DNA of 64,000 nt from a bacterium M00.F.Ca.ET.205.01.1.1 (lineage in GTDB: Bacteria; Pseudomonadota; Alphaproteobacteria; Rhizobiales; Rhizobiaceae): the NCBI GenBank assembly GCA_004791255.1, contig SRUQ01000002.1, forward strand, positions 527,050 to 591,049. The letters run 5' to 3'. Positions 1 through 7,564 of this stretch are shown piece by piece. The notes beneath the pieces were generated by a model. That model did no database searches. It had not been told where the DNA came from and saw nothing but the letters and a program-made list of their open reading frames with translations. Position numbers and translations under genes: made by a program. The first letter of the stretch is position 1. Every line of letters begins with the position of its first letter.

Positions 1-577
1 CAACCGGCCTTCCGACGCTCTCGGCTTTGCGCAGCGCGTCGAAAGCCGCGACATCCGTCTCGATCAGGTCGAACAACCCCGCCGGCGACGGCAGCCGGTC
101 GTTCATCGGCTCCAGATTGGTGACACCATCAGGTTCGCCCGTCAGATGTGCCCGGGCGCTCGACCAGGGCCAGTCCGCCGCCTGCTTCACGAGTCCGGCG
201 CGTACCGGATTGAGCCCGACATAGCGCACCGCCGACAGAAGGTGATCCTCATCCATGGCAACAGTGCCGAAGCGGCCTTGCCAGAAGTGTCCGGTTTTCT
301 TCTGCCGGGCATGGATGATGCCCGCATAAGCGCGATGAACCTTGGCTAGCGCTCGCCGGAGGCCGTCGGGGTCGGCCGGCGTCAGGATGAGATGTACGTG
401 GTTCGGCATCAGGCACCATGCCCAGATGCGGACATCGGCGGCGCGGCAATGCTCGACCAGCAGGCTCTTGCAGAGCGCGTAATCGTCCGACGTGAAAAAT
501 ACCGTGGCGCGCCCATTGCCGCGTTGCGTGACGTGGTGCGGCAGGCCGGGAACGACAATGCGGGCAAGGCGAGCCAT
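1..577 (-). CDS. REP-associated tyrosine transposase (RAYT, IS200-like), copy A, truncated by window edge
   Basis: Y1/HUH-superfamily transposase of the REP-associated type, expected to nick and rejoin single-stranded DNA at palindromic ends. Translated from the ATG at 577 it begins MARLARIVVPGLPHHVTQRG and runs on in the frame ATVFFTSDDYAL. It contains the metal-binding HUH stretch MPNHVHLIL and the downstream block GHFWQGRFGTVAMDEDHLLSAVRYVGLNP. The frame is open to the first base of the window, so the C-terminus is missing only because of the edge. It is nearly identical to copy B (1964-2642) but lacks B's 2-bp deletion, so this is the intact copy. The right terminal repeat is at 627-643. 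Confidence 0.85.
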   Translation of the reverse strand, partial: MARLARIVVPGLPHHVTQRGNGRATVFFTSDDYALCKSLLVEHCRAADVRIWAWCLMPNHVHLILTPADPDGLRRALAKVHRAYAGIIHARQKKTGHFWQGRFGTVAMDEDHLLSAVRYVGLNPVRAGLVKQAADWPWSSARAHLTGEPDGVTNLEPMNDRLPSPAGLFDLIETDVAAFDALRKAESVGRPV

Positions 578-626
578 TGGGATTGCCGAGGGGACGTGGT
601 TCGGCGGCGACGATAGCGGCCAATTA

Positions 627-643
627 GTGCACTGTCACCGTAA
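627..643. repeat. Right terminal inverted repeat of RAYT element A
   Basis: GTGCACTGTCACCGTAA, identical to the right end of element B (2692-2708) and the reverse complement of B's left end (1964-1980). It marks the outer boundary of element A, 50 bp upstream of the transposase start. The other end of A lies outside the window. Confidence 0.8.
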
Positions 644-660
644 TTCCGCGCAATTCAAAA

Positions 661-1392
661 CTACAATTTCCAAGACATTATTTCATTTAGCGTCAATCCA
701 GTAATAGATAAATAATTTCCAAGGTCCATAAAATTGTGACTGCGTGTGTCGCAATACTCGAAGTTTGAATCAAAATTTATCTCAACCACAGCGTATATAA
801 TTTTCCCAAAAATCTCCCAATCGCTTACATTGCAAATAAGCGTTCCATTCTTTGAGAAAATCCCAATGCTAAATCGCATTCTCCAGCCGTATTTTATCCT
901 AATGTCAAATGTCAATCTAACGTCAATTTCAGTGAGAAATTTATTTCCGCGCCAAGTTAAATATCCGCTATCTTTATTCGATGAAACATTTTTTAGATCT
1001 AAGCTTTCAAAATAATCTTTAGTCATGGATGAAATAATTTTGACATCGGATCCATCTGGTGTTTCGCGGCTAGGAAAATTTTCGTCATGGTTATAAAGGT
1101 ATCCGGTCCGATCCTTCCATCGGCCGACATCTTCAATAATGTTGTGAAGCTGATGCTCCTCTATGGAGCTCATTGCCGCGGATAGTGGCATCGCCTGCTG
1201 GAAACGCCGCGCCATGAACGTGGCCTCCGCCTGGAATCGATCTATATTGCTTTCCCTTATTGCAGGCTCATCGAAAATATCCTTATAACTAGTATATTTA
1301 AGCTTTGAGAATGCTCCTTGCCGATTATCAATCGAGCGAAAAAGTACCTCAAGATTTTGTCTAACCAACTTTCTAAGGTTAGCGTCCACCAT
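661..1392 (-). CDS. Hypothetical protein, AT-rich orphan 1
   Basis: 243-residue soluble protein with no signal peptide or membrane segment and no family I recognise. It starts at ATG 1392 with an AGGAG about 11 bases upstream, which supports a real gene. The N-terminal half is helical and charged. The C-terminal half is rich in aromatic and beta-forming residues (for example RIKYGWRMRFSIGIFSKNG), which could form a beta-sandwich. Base composition is visibly AT-richer than the neighbouring core genes. It sits between RAYT element A and a degraded RAYT end. An immunity or effector-accessory role is a guess from context only. Confidence 0.6.
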   Translation of the reverse strand: MVDANLRKLVRQNLEVLFRSIDNRQGAFSKLKYTSYKDIFDEPAIRESNIDRFQAEATFMARRFQQAMPLSAAMSSIEEHQLHNIIEDVGRWKDRTGYLYNHDENFPSRETPDGSDVKIISSMTKDYFESLDLKNVSSNKDSGYLTWRGNKFLTEIDVRLTFDIRIKYGWRMRFSIGIFSKNGTLICNVSDWEIFGKIIYAVVEINFDSNFEYCDTRSHNFMDLGNYLSITGLTLNEIMSWKL

Positions 1393-1447
1393 ATCTATCT
1401 ATACTCCTAGAGTGCAAGCGCAGCTATTCCAGCAGCTATAGCCCCAA

Positions 1448-1587
1448 GCAAAGCGAGACATTGCGATTGAGCCGAGGGGAGTGGTTCGGCGGCGACGGTT
1501 GCGACCAACTAGGTGCACCGACGCCGCAATTCGATGCCCAAGCGTCGATGGCAACAATAGTGGATAACTGGTGCACAGTTACCGCAA
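1448..1587 (-). repeat. Degraded 5' end of a RAYT element
   Basis: Bases 1448-1518 align with the region around the transposase start of copies A and B (GCGAGACATTG...GCCGAGGGGA...GTGGTTCGGCGGCGACG) but with indels and substitutions. 1571-1587 is a decayed copy of the right terminal repeat, matching 14 of 17 bases. The rest of the element is absent. This is an older insertion or recombination scar in the same orientation as A and B. Confidence 0.65.
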
Positions 1588-1636
1588 TCCAAGTCACCAC
1601 CACATATCTTACTTTAAATTCAAAATATATTTCAAC

Positions 1637-1909
1637 TCACCTTGTTTTTTGTCGTTTCGCATGCCTAAGAATTTGTTCGATGTCTTGTTCGCACCCATGG
1701 CGCTTCGCTTTCGACAGTATCTCAGCCTCTATGGCCTCCGGCTCCTCGAACGCAGATATTTTCGCTGGAACATTGTGAAATATGTCAGCAACAATCTGTG
1801 CCTCCTCCAAGCTGGCGCTGGCTCGCATTTCAACCAGCGCAACCCCCAGCACATACAAGATCTCAGCATAGCGTTTTGGCGAAATAGTGTTTTCCATTCC
1901 CATGACCAT
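1637..1909 (-). CDS. Hypothetical protein, AT-rich orphan 2
   Basis: 90 residues at most. Three in-frame ATGs at 1909, 1903 and 1897 make the start uncertain, and the core probably begins MENTISPKRYAEIL. It is predicted to be almost wholly helical, with two amphipathic stretches (YAEILYVLGVALVEMRAS and EPEAIEAEILSKAKRHG) and a basic C-terminus. No family recognised. It lies immediately upstream, in its own reading direction, of the degraded RAYT end, and its 5' end is separated from RAYT element B by about 55 bp. It shares low GC and strand with orphans 1 and 3. Confidence 0.5.
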   Translation of the reverse strand: MVMGMENTISPKRYAEILYVLGVALVEMRASASLEEAQIVADIFHNVPAKISAFEEPEAIEAEILSKAKRHGCEQDIEQILRHAKRQKTR

Positions 1910-1963
1910 CGTCCGTTCATGATTGACAGCAGCGTAGCGCTAGGTATCGGTTCTATTTGCGAA

Positions 1964-2642
1964 TTACGGTGACAGTGCACTATTTGCCTGCTGTCGCCTG
2001 CCGCGCTTTCCCGGTTTTACGACCCTCCCGGTCTGTTCGGCGATCCGGCCCTGAAACGCCTCGCCGCCAACCGGCCCGCCGACGCTCTCGGCTTTGCGCA
2101 GTGCGTCGAAAGCCGCGACATCCGTCTCGATCAGGTCGAACAGCCCCGCCGGCGATGGCAGCCGGTCCTGCATCGGCTTCAGATCCGTGACACCGTCGGG
2201 TTCGCCCGTCAGATGTGCCCGGGCGCTCGACCAGGGCCAGTCCGCGGCCTGCTTCACCAGCCCGGCGCGCACAGGATTGAGCCCGACATAGCGCACCGCC
2301 GACAGAAGGTGATCCTCATCCATGGCAACAGTGCCGAAGCGGCCTTGCCAGAAGTGTCCGGTTTTCTTCTGCCGGGCATGGATGATGCCCGCATAAGCGC
2401 GATGAACCTTGGCTAGCGCTCGCCGGAGGCCGTCGGGGTCGGCCGGCGTCAGGATGAGATGTACGTGGTTCGGCATCAGGCACCATGCCCAGATGCGGAC
2501 ATCGGCGGCGCGGCAATGCTCGACCAGCAGGCTCTTGTAGAGCGCGTAATCGTCCGACGTGAAAAATACCGTGGCGCCCATTGCCGCGTTGCGTGACGTG
2601 GTGCGGCAGGCCGGGAACGACAATGCGGGCAAGGCGAGACAT
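1964..2642 (-). pseudogene. REP-associated tyrosine transposase, copy B, frameshifted
   Basis: Near-identical to copy A. From the homologous start at 2642 it reads MSRLARIVVPGLPHHVTQRGNGR, then a 2-bp deletion near 2574-2576 (GTGGCGCCC where copy A has GTGGCGCGCCC) shifts the frame. Everything downstream, including MPNHVHLIL and the block ending at the 1964 stop, is intact in the next frame and could be read from an internal ATG at 2581 (MGATVFFTSDD). The conserved N-terminal strand would then be missing, so it is probably inactive. The last residues (SALSP) and the TAA stop are encoded by the left terminal repeat. Confidence 0.85.
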
Positions 2643-2708
2643 TGGGATTGCCGAGGGGACGTGGTTCGGCGGCGACGATAGCGGCCAATTAGTGCACTGT
2701 CACCGTAA
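1964..2708 (-). mobile_element. RAYT element B, complete with terminal inverted repeats
   Basis: 745-bp unit bounded by perfect 17-bp inverted repeats: TTACGGTGACAGTGCAC at 1964-1980 and its reverse complement at 2692-2708. It contains only the frameshifted transposase. No obvious target-site duplication is visible at the ends, as expected for Y1-type single-strand transposition. Elements A and B share orientation, and fragment C at 3374 carries another left end. Confidence 0.75.
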
Positions 2709-2819
2709 ATCCTTAACGAAGTTACCCAAAACGAATGCAACAACTACATCAAAGCGCTGGATATAAGCCAACCTAAATGCGAAATGCTCCATGTCCTCAA
2801 GTCAATTTTTTGTCTGCAG

Positions 2820-3248
2820 TTAAAATGACATAGATAAAACTATCTCTCTGGCCTCACTTAGTTCATCGGCCAATATATTGACATCATCACTTATGCCCAC
2901 ATAGGTTACGAATACAATGTCCCTGCCGTTTGATAGGTACCATGCACTCAGCAATTTGTCGGCTGCTTCTGACAAAACGCCCGCGTAAGTCATTCCGCTT
3001 TTACTTCCGGAAAAAATATTTTTAATGTCTATTGAGTTTCTTTGGCAGAATTCGATTGTAAATGACTTAACGTCGCCCAGATTTATGTTCGGCATTTCGC
3101 CGCTACGATATTTTGCAATTGAAAATTGGACAGCGCTAGCGCCGGATGCCTTAGACATGGTCGGCGGCGACCCATCTGGGAGGCTTGCGGTTATATCTTG
3201 CCATCCATTAGGTGCGTCAAACGTGATGCCGTAGAATTCCACAATCAT
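2820..3248 (-). CDS. Hypothetical protein, AT-rich orphan 3 (immunity-like or DcrB-like)
   Basis: 142-residue soluble protein starting at ATG 3248 with a good GGAGG about 5 bases upstream. The opening MIVEFYGITFDAPNGWQDI followed by alternating beta strands is reminiscent of small single-domain proteins of the DcrB/PsbP-like or polymorphic-toxin immunity sort (for example 'F.AP.GW.D'), but I cannot assign it firmly. No signal peptide, so cytoplasmic. It lies between RAYT element B and fragment C and is AT-richer than flanking genes. Confidence 0.6.
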   Translation of the reverse strand: MIVEFYGITFDAPNGWQDITASLPDGSPPTMSKASGASAVQFSIAKYRSGEMPNINLGDVKSFTIEFCQRNSIDIKNIFSGSKSGMTYAGVLSEAADKLLSAWYLSNGRDIVFVTYVGISDDVNILADELSEAREIVLSMSF

Positions 3249-3373
3249 TGCGCCTCCGTTGTATCTGATGAATTACCAGAGGCGTCACCGCCTTCAGGTT
3301 TGTTCTGGTTGTCATCTTTTAAGTGTCCCGTATGTGGATCATATTCTAATTTATACGCGAGCTCTTGCCGGAA

Positions 3374-3472
3374 TTACCGTGACAGTGCACTATTTGCCTG
3401 CCGTCGCCTGCCGCGCTTCCCCGGTTTTACGACCCTCCCGGTTTGTTCGGCAATCCAGTCCTGAAACGCACC
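3374..3472 (-). repeat. RAYT element fragment C (3' end only)
   Basis: Left terminal repeat TTACCGTGACAGTGCAC (one mismatch to B's 1964-1980) followed by about 80 bases matching the last codons of the transposase gene. The match ends near 3470, just before the core gene at 3495. This is the scar that closes the accessory region on this side. Confidence 0.75.
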
Positions 3473-3494
3473 GCCCCCCGCTACCCGCCGATCC

Positions 3495-4568
3495 CTAATC
3501 CGCGTCGGCCATCATCTGCCGCCCGCCGCCGCCGGCCCAGGCGCGCCATTGCCGCTCGTCGCCGTGGAAGACGTTGAGGTCGATGCGGCCGGTCACGCCG
3601 TGCGAGAGGCCGGAACCCGAATACTGCCAGAACAGCCATTTGCGGTCGGGGTAGACCTTTGAGGGATGTCGCGCCACGGCGCGCAGCCAGAATGGATAGT
3701 CCGGGAATTCGCCGCGCAGATTGTCGCGGTAGAAGTCGGGCGAGGTGTAGATGATCGGACGCTGGCCGTAGTGACGCTCCAGCTTGTCCATGAATACCTG
3801 CATCTTCTCCAGCACTTTTTCGCGCGACGGGCGCCGCTTGCAGGAGGAGTCGCCGTTCCACTCGACGTCGATGACCGGCGGCAGCGCGCCGTCGACCCTG
3901 GGCACGTTGCGGATGAACCAGTCGGCCTGTTCGCCGGCGGTGCGGCACCAGTAGAAGAAGTGATAGGCGCCGCGCTTCAGCCCGGCGGCATCGGCGTTGC
4001 GCCAGTTTTTCATAAACATCGGGTCGAGATGGTCGCCGCCATCGGTCGCCTTGATGTAGGCGAAGTTGGCGCCCTGGGCGCGCAGCTTGTCCCAGTTCAC
4101 ATTGCCTTGCCAGCGCGACACGTCGACACCGTGCACGGCAAGATGGCGCGGCGAGGAGCGGCCGAAATTGATCGGCTTGGCGTCGCGAAAACCATAGCGT
4201 GTGACGGGTCCGGCGAGCATGGCGGGGGCTGCCCGCGACAACAGCTTCGGCGGCGACACCAAAGCGGCCTCCTCGACCGGCGGCTCGACATTGCCGGGCA
4301 AGTCAGGCGCCGGGAATGCAACCGTTTCCTCTTCCGCCAGGCCGAAGGGTTGGGCGGGCTCGTCCACCGGCGCGGCATCGGCCAGCTTGCGCGCATTGCC
4401 CGGCCTGGCCATCGGCACGGAGGCGATCGGCGCGCTCGGCCGCACCACCGAGCTGGTGGTCTCGTTCGACGGCTTCTGCATGTCGAGCGCGTCCATGCCC
4501 GATGTCGACGAGCAGCCGGCAAGGCACAGCGATGCGAAGACGAAACTGACGATGCCCGGTAGCCGCAT
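3495..4568 (-). CDS. GH25-family muramidase, predicted lipoprotein
   Basis: 357-residue secreted glycoside hydrolase of the Chalaropsis/GH25 lysozyme family, which cleaves the MurNAc-GlcNAc bond of peptidoglycan. The start at ATG 4568 is chosen because MRLPGIVSFVFASLCLAGC is a clean lipoprotein signal with lipobox LAGC (Cys19); the frame extends 17 codons further but that would spoil the signal. A proline/alanine-rich linker fills about residues 25-140. The catalytic domain then starts with GVDVSRWQG (Asp149) and has the DxE motif in PVIDVEW (Asp234, Glu236). Probably a periplasmic wall-remodelling enzyme rather than a phage endolysin, as there are no phage genes nearby. Confidence 0.88.
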   Translation of the reverse strand: MRLPGIVSFVFASLCLAGCSSTSGMDALDMQKPSNETTSSVVRPSAPIASVPMARPGNARKLADAAPVDEPAQPFGLAEEETVAFPAPDLPGNVEPPVEEAALVSPPKLLSRAAPAMLAGPVTRYGFRDAKPINFGRSSPRHLAVHGVDVSRWQGNVNWDKLRAQGANFAYIKATDGGDHLDPMFMKNWRNADAAGLKRGAYHFFYWCRTAGEQADWFIRNVPRVDGALPPVIDVEWNGDSSCKRRPSREKVLEKMQVFMDKLERHYGQRPIIYTSPDFYRDNLRGEFPDYPFWLRAVARHPSKVYPDRKWLFWQYSGSGLSHGVTGRIDLNVFHGDERQWRAWAGGGGRQMMADAD

Positions 4569-4784
4569 CTGGACCTGTACTCGAAACACAACAGACCGGT
4601 GGCGACAGCCAGCGGACAACAGAGACAGTTATGAACGAGAAATTACCAATAAAGTTTGAATCAAGTTCTTAAGCATGTTTTTGCGGGCTGTCGGTCGGCC
4701 TCCCCGGCGCGAGGTCGTGCGGGCGCGCCTGTTGTTCCACCGCAATGGCAAGCGAACCGCGCGAGCCTGGATCGGCTTGGGCAA

Positions 4785-4835
4785 TTGCGGACGCAAAGCC
4801 GCTGCGCACTTTTGCTGGAATTGCTTTAGCCGCCC
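4785..4835. repeat. Short dispersed intergenic repeat
   Basis: The string around CAAAGCCGCTGCGCACTTTTG...GGAATTGCTTTAG recurs in near-identical form at about 33700-33742 (AAAACCGCTGCGCACCTTTCC...GGAATTGCTCTAG). It is a rhizobial intergenic repeat at the 3' flank of the gene at 4826-5617. No other feature is evident between 4569 and 4825. Confidence 0.6.
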
Positions 4836-5617
4836 GTCCTGAACACCCCGATCATCGGCCCCAGATTCCAGTAGTCGTCGTTGCGGCCGATGGCCGGCGC
4901 CAGCAGGCTCGAGATCGTGCCGTCGAGAAACAGCGCATTGTCGCAGCCGAGCGCATCGCGAAACAGGCGGGCGAATTCGTGGAACGTCACCGTGCCGTTC
5001 GAGATGGCGAAGACAACGACGCCATCCCCGCGCACGCCGACACCGTCACGGGTCTTGCGCGAGGTCCTGTCGGGCTGGAATTTCGGATGCAGCTGGCCGT
5101 CGATCACCAGCATCGGTCCCGATTGCGTCGCATAGTCGGACGCTGGCCGCTTCCTGACGAAATCGCTGGTCGCGCGCACCGCGGCCTTGCCGCCGCTGAG
5201 GTAGAAGATGCCGTTCGGCTGCAGCGAGAAATTCCCGGTGCCCGAGCCGGTCTTGACGGTGGCCATTTCCTGGCCGCGCTCGACATAGAGGCCGACCGGC
5301 GCGAGGTCGGGATGATACATGCCGGCATTGATGGCAAACAGCATGGTGCGGCCGGCCGCGCGCTGGGCGTTGTCGAGATTGTGCAGCGACTGAAATGGTT
5401 TGCCGGTAGCATCCTTCCAGAACAGCTCGATCGAATAGCGCTTCGGATCGACCTCGCAGACCAGAAAGCTGCCCGCCTCGAAGACAAAATCCCGGCATGG
5501 CGGCAGCGATGCGAGCCACTGGCCGAGCCCCATGCCTACCGCTGCCACCGAAGGCAGCGCCGCCTTGACCAGTGCGAGGAGCAAGGGGGCCGATTGCAGA
5601 AAGGTCAAGAAATCCAT
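4826..5617 (-). CDS. Phosphodiester glycosidase family protein (NAGPA/DUF2233-like)
   Basis: 263 residues from ATG 5617 (a GTG at 5656 is the longest alternative). The hydrophobic N-terminus (LTFLQSAPLLLALVKAALPSVAAVGMGLG) suggests membrane anchoring or export. The core shows family hallmarks: MLFAINAGMYHPDLAPVGLYVERG, the NGIFYL segment, TQSGPMLVIDG, and the C-terminal LFLDGTISSLLAP. Relatives include the mammalian mannose-6-phosphate uncovering enzyme and bacterial exopolysaccharide-related proteins, so it probably hydrolyses a sugar phosphodiester in the envelope. Substrate unknown. Confidence 0.82.
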   Translation of the reverse strand: MDFLTFLQSAPLLLALVKAALPSVAAVGMGLGQWLASLPPCRDFVFEAGSFLVCEVDPKRYSIELFWKDATGKPFQSLHNLDNAQRAAGRTMLFAINAGMYHPDLAPVGLYVERGQEMATVKTGSGTGNFSLQPNGIFYLSGGKAAVRATSDFVRKRPASDYATQSGPMLVIDGQLHPKFQPDRTSRKTRDGVGVRGDGVVVFAISNGTVTFHEFARLFRDALGCDNALFLDGTISSLLAPAIGRNDDYWNLGPMIGVFRTGG

Positions 5618-5737
5618 GCGCGGCCCTGCATTGGGGATCGCACCGCCCGCCGTCACGACGAGACGTCTGCTCGCGGAAGGAGGACCATGCGGCCGAGGTC
5701 GAAATGAGGCGATGCCGATGCGAGAGGATGGGCGGGA

Positions 5738-6364
5738 TTACTTGACCGAACTGACCAGCCGCTCGTCGCCGCCCAGGATCGAGACCCAATGGCCGGTGTT
5801 GTCGCTCGCCTGTCTTTTCAGGTAGCGATAGCCCGTCTGGTTCCAGGGGCGGACGCTGTCGGTGAGATTGTCGAGGATGAAGTCGCCCTTGTCGGTCCGC
5901 ACCGTCAGCACGGCATGGCCTTCGCCGTCCGGCTTGCGCACCACCGTCATCAGCAGATTGGCCACGGCGACGCCGGCGGCCTGGAGCTCGCGCTGCTTTT
6001 CAAGCGCATAGTCCTCGCAATCGCCGAAACCATTGTCCGGATAGGCCCACCATTCGTCCTTGCCGTAATTGTCCATGTCGCTCATCGGCTTGACGTGCGT
6101 GTTGACCGACTGGTTCACCGCCGAAATCTGCCGCAGCAGCTTGCCGGTCATGTGTTCGGGCACATTATCGGGCGAGCGGACAGAGCATTCGGCAACATGG
6201 ATCTTGCAGAAATCATAGTGGCCGATCGGCTGCGAAGTCTGGCCGCCGATGGTCATGGAAAGCTGCGCCGCATCAGCGGCACCCGCCGCCGAACACGCCA
6301 TCACCAGGGCAACAGCAAGCCCCAACCCCCTCGCCTCGCAACGCCAACCCATCGAGGATGCCAT
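5738..6364 (-). CDS. Bacterial transglutaminase-like cysteine peptidase (BTLCP)
   Basis: 208 residues with an N-terminal signal peptide (GLGLAVALVMACSAAGAADA). The catalytic triad of the BTLCP family is visible: Cys in FGDCEDYALEK, His in GEGHAVLTVRTD, and Asp in FILDNLTD. These periplasmic enzymes are common in rhizobia; characterised relatives (LapG) process adhesins. No LapD partner is seen nearby, so the substrate is open. Confidence 0.85.
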   Translation of the reverse strand: MASSMGWRCEARGLGLAVALVMACSAAGAADAAQLSMTIGGQTSQPIGHYDFCKIHVAECSVRSPDNVPEHMTGKLLRQISAVNQSVNTHVKPMSDMDNYGKDEWWAYPDNGFGDCEDYALEKQRELQAAGVAVANLLMTVVRKPDGEGHAVLTVRTDKGDFILDNLTDSVRPWNQTGYRYLKRQASDNTGHWVSILGGDERLVSSVK

Positions 6365-6504
6365 GCCGCCCCGCCCATCTGTTTTGTTAACAGAACGTTA
6401 AGGGCGGAGTTTGCCGGAAGTCAATCAACGCCATCGATCACATCTGTGGCGGGCGAATCATGCCCGCGCGGGGTTGCGCCCGGGCAACACTGCAGCCGAC
6501 GAAC

Positions 6505-7377
6505 TTAGGCGAGCCATCCCATCGCCAGGCCCAGCAGCAGGACGACGCCGAGCAGTCCGCGATAAATGACGAAGGGCCAGGCGGAGAAGCGTTCCAGCAC
6601 ACGCATCAGGCCCCAGATGGCGAAGAAGGCCGAGATCGAGGCCACGACCAGGCCAACGGCGAGGATCGACCAGCCATGCGCGTCGAGCTGCGCCTTGTGC
6701 AGTTCCCACAGCTCCTTCAGACCCGCGAGCGCGATGGCCGGCAGTCCGAGCAGGAATGAGAAGCGCGCCGCCTCCTCCCGCTTGAAACCGAGACCAAGTG
6801 CGGCCGTCAGGGTCGAGCCGGAACGCGAGACGCCGGGGATCAGCGCGCCGATCTGCGCGAGGCCGACAAGCAGCGCATCGGCCAGCGAGGCTTCCGCAAC
6901 AGTGCGACGGTGGCGGGCAAACATTTCGGCCAGGGCGAGCAGGAGCGCCATGGCGATGCAGGCCCAGGCAATGACGCCGAGGCTGCGCAACGGCGAATTG
7001 CAGGCGTTGAGCGCACCGGACAAGGCCACGCCGGCGATGACGATCGGGATCGTCGCCAAGACGATCCAGAGCGCCAGCCGAAAATGCCGGTCGCCGAAAT
7101 CGCGCCGCGTGACAGCATCCAGCGAGCCGAACACGATGTCCCGGACGTCGCTCCAGAAATAACTGATCACCGCGGCCAGTGCGGCAAGCTGCATGGCGGC
7201 GGAAAAGGCCGAGCCGGGATCCTGCCAGCCAAGCACCGCCGGCACGATGCGCATATGCGCCGTCGACGAGATCGGCAGCAATTCGGTGATGCCTTGAACG
7301 ATGCCGAGAAATGCCACCTTGGCATAACCCAGGCCGACAAAGCCGGTGTCCAGTCCCTGCGTGCAGATGTCGGTCAT
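6505..7377 (-). CDS. uppP: Undecaprenyl-diphosphatase UppP/BacA
   Basis: 290-residue polytopic membrane enzyme that recycles undecaprenyl pyrophosphate to the monophosphate lipid carrier for peptidoglycan and polysaccharide synthesis; overexpression gives bacitracin resistance. Start ATG 7377 with AAGGA upstream is preferred to the longer frame from 7467. Diagnostic motifs are GITELLPISSTAHM near residue 30 and PGVSRSGSTL in the middle, and several hydrophobic helices span the length. Confidence 0.95.
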   Translation of the reverse strand: MTDICTQGLDTGFVGLGYAKVAFLGIVQGITELLPISSTAHMRIVPAVLGWQDPGSAFSAAMQLAALAAVISYFWSDVRDIVFGSLDAVTRRDFGDRHFRLALWIVLATIPIVIAGVALSGALNACNSPLRSLGVIAWACIAMALLLALAEMFARHRRTVAEASLADALLVGLAQIGALIPGVSRSGSTLTAALGLGFKREEAARFSFLLGLPAIALAGLKELWELHKAQLDAHGWSILAVGLVVASISAFFAIWGLMRVLERFSAWPFVIYRGLLGVVLLLGLAMGWLA

Positions 7378-7494
7378 CCCAGTCCTTTTCCCGGTGCGAC
7401 GTGAACCGTTATTCGAAAAGCCCCTCAAGGAGAGGCTTAACCGCGCGATACCGGGAATCCAACTCACGGATTTGTAAGGTGACGCTAATCCTGC

Positions 7495-7522
7495 TTGACA
7501 ACAGGCGTGGTCATATTATTCT
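7495..7522 (+). promoter_or_regulatory. Predicted sigma-70-type promoter for the GNAT gene
   Basis: TTGACA at 7495-7500 and TATTCT at 7517-7522 with 16-bp spacing, 42 bases upstream of the start codon at 7565. It sits in the 187-bp divergent gap between uppP and the GNAT gene. Confidence 0.5.
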
Positions 7523-7530
7523 CCACTAAT

Positions 7531-7543
7531 CTTACACTGTAAG
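7531..7543. promoter_or_regulatory. Palindromic operator candidate (CTTACACTGTAAG)
   Basis: Inverted repeat CTTAC-ACT-GTAAG placed just downstream of the predicted -10, where a bound repressor would block transcription. The shape resembles TetR-family operators. The regulator is not encoded next to it. Confidence 0.45.
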
Positions 7544-7564
7544 GCAAATCGGAGGAGGACCACC

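Noticed and set aside
1957-2291. Plus-strand small frames repeated at 27-224 and 2094-2291
   Set aside because: Identical only because they are antisense to the two transposase copies.
3666-4562. 298-codon frame antisense to the GH25 lipoprotein
   Set aside because: No motif; opposite strand has lipobox and DxE catalytic motif.
3495-4568. Phage endolysin interpretation of the GH25 protein
   Set aside because: Lipoprotein signal and long Pro/Ala linker, with no holin or phage genes nearby, point to a cellular wall enzyme.
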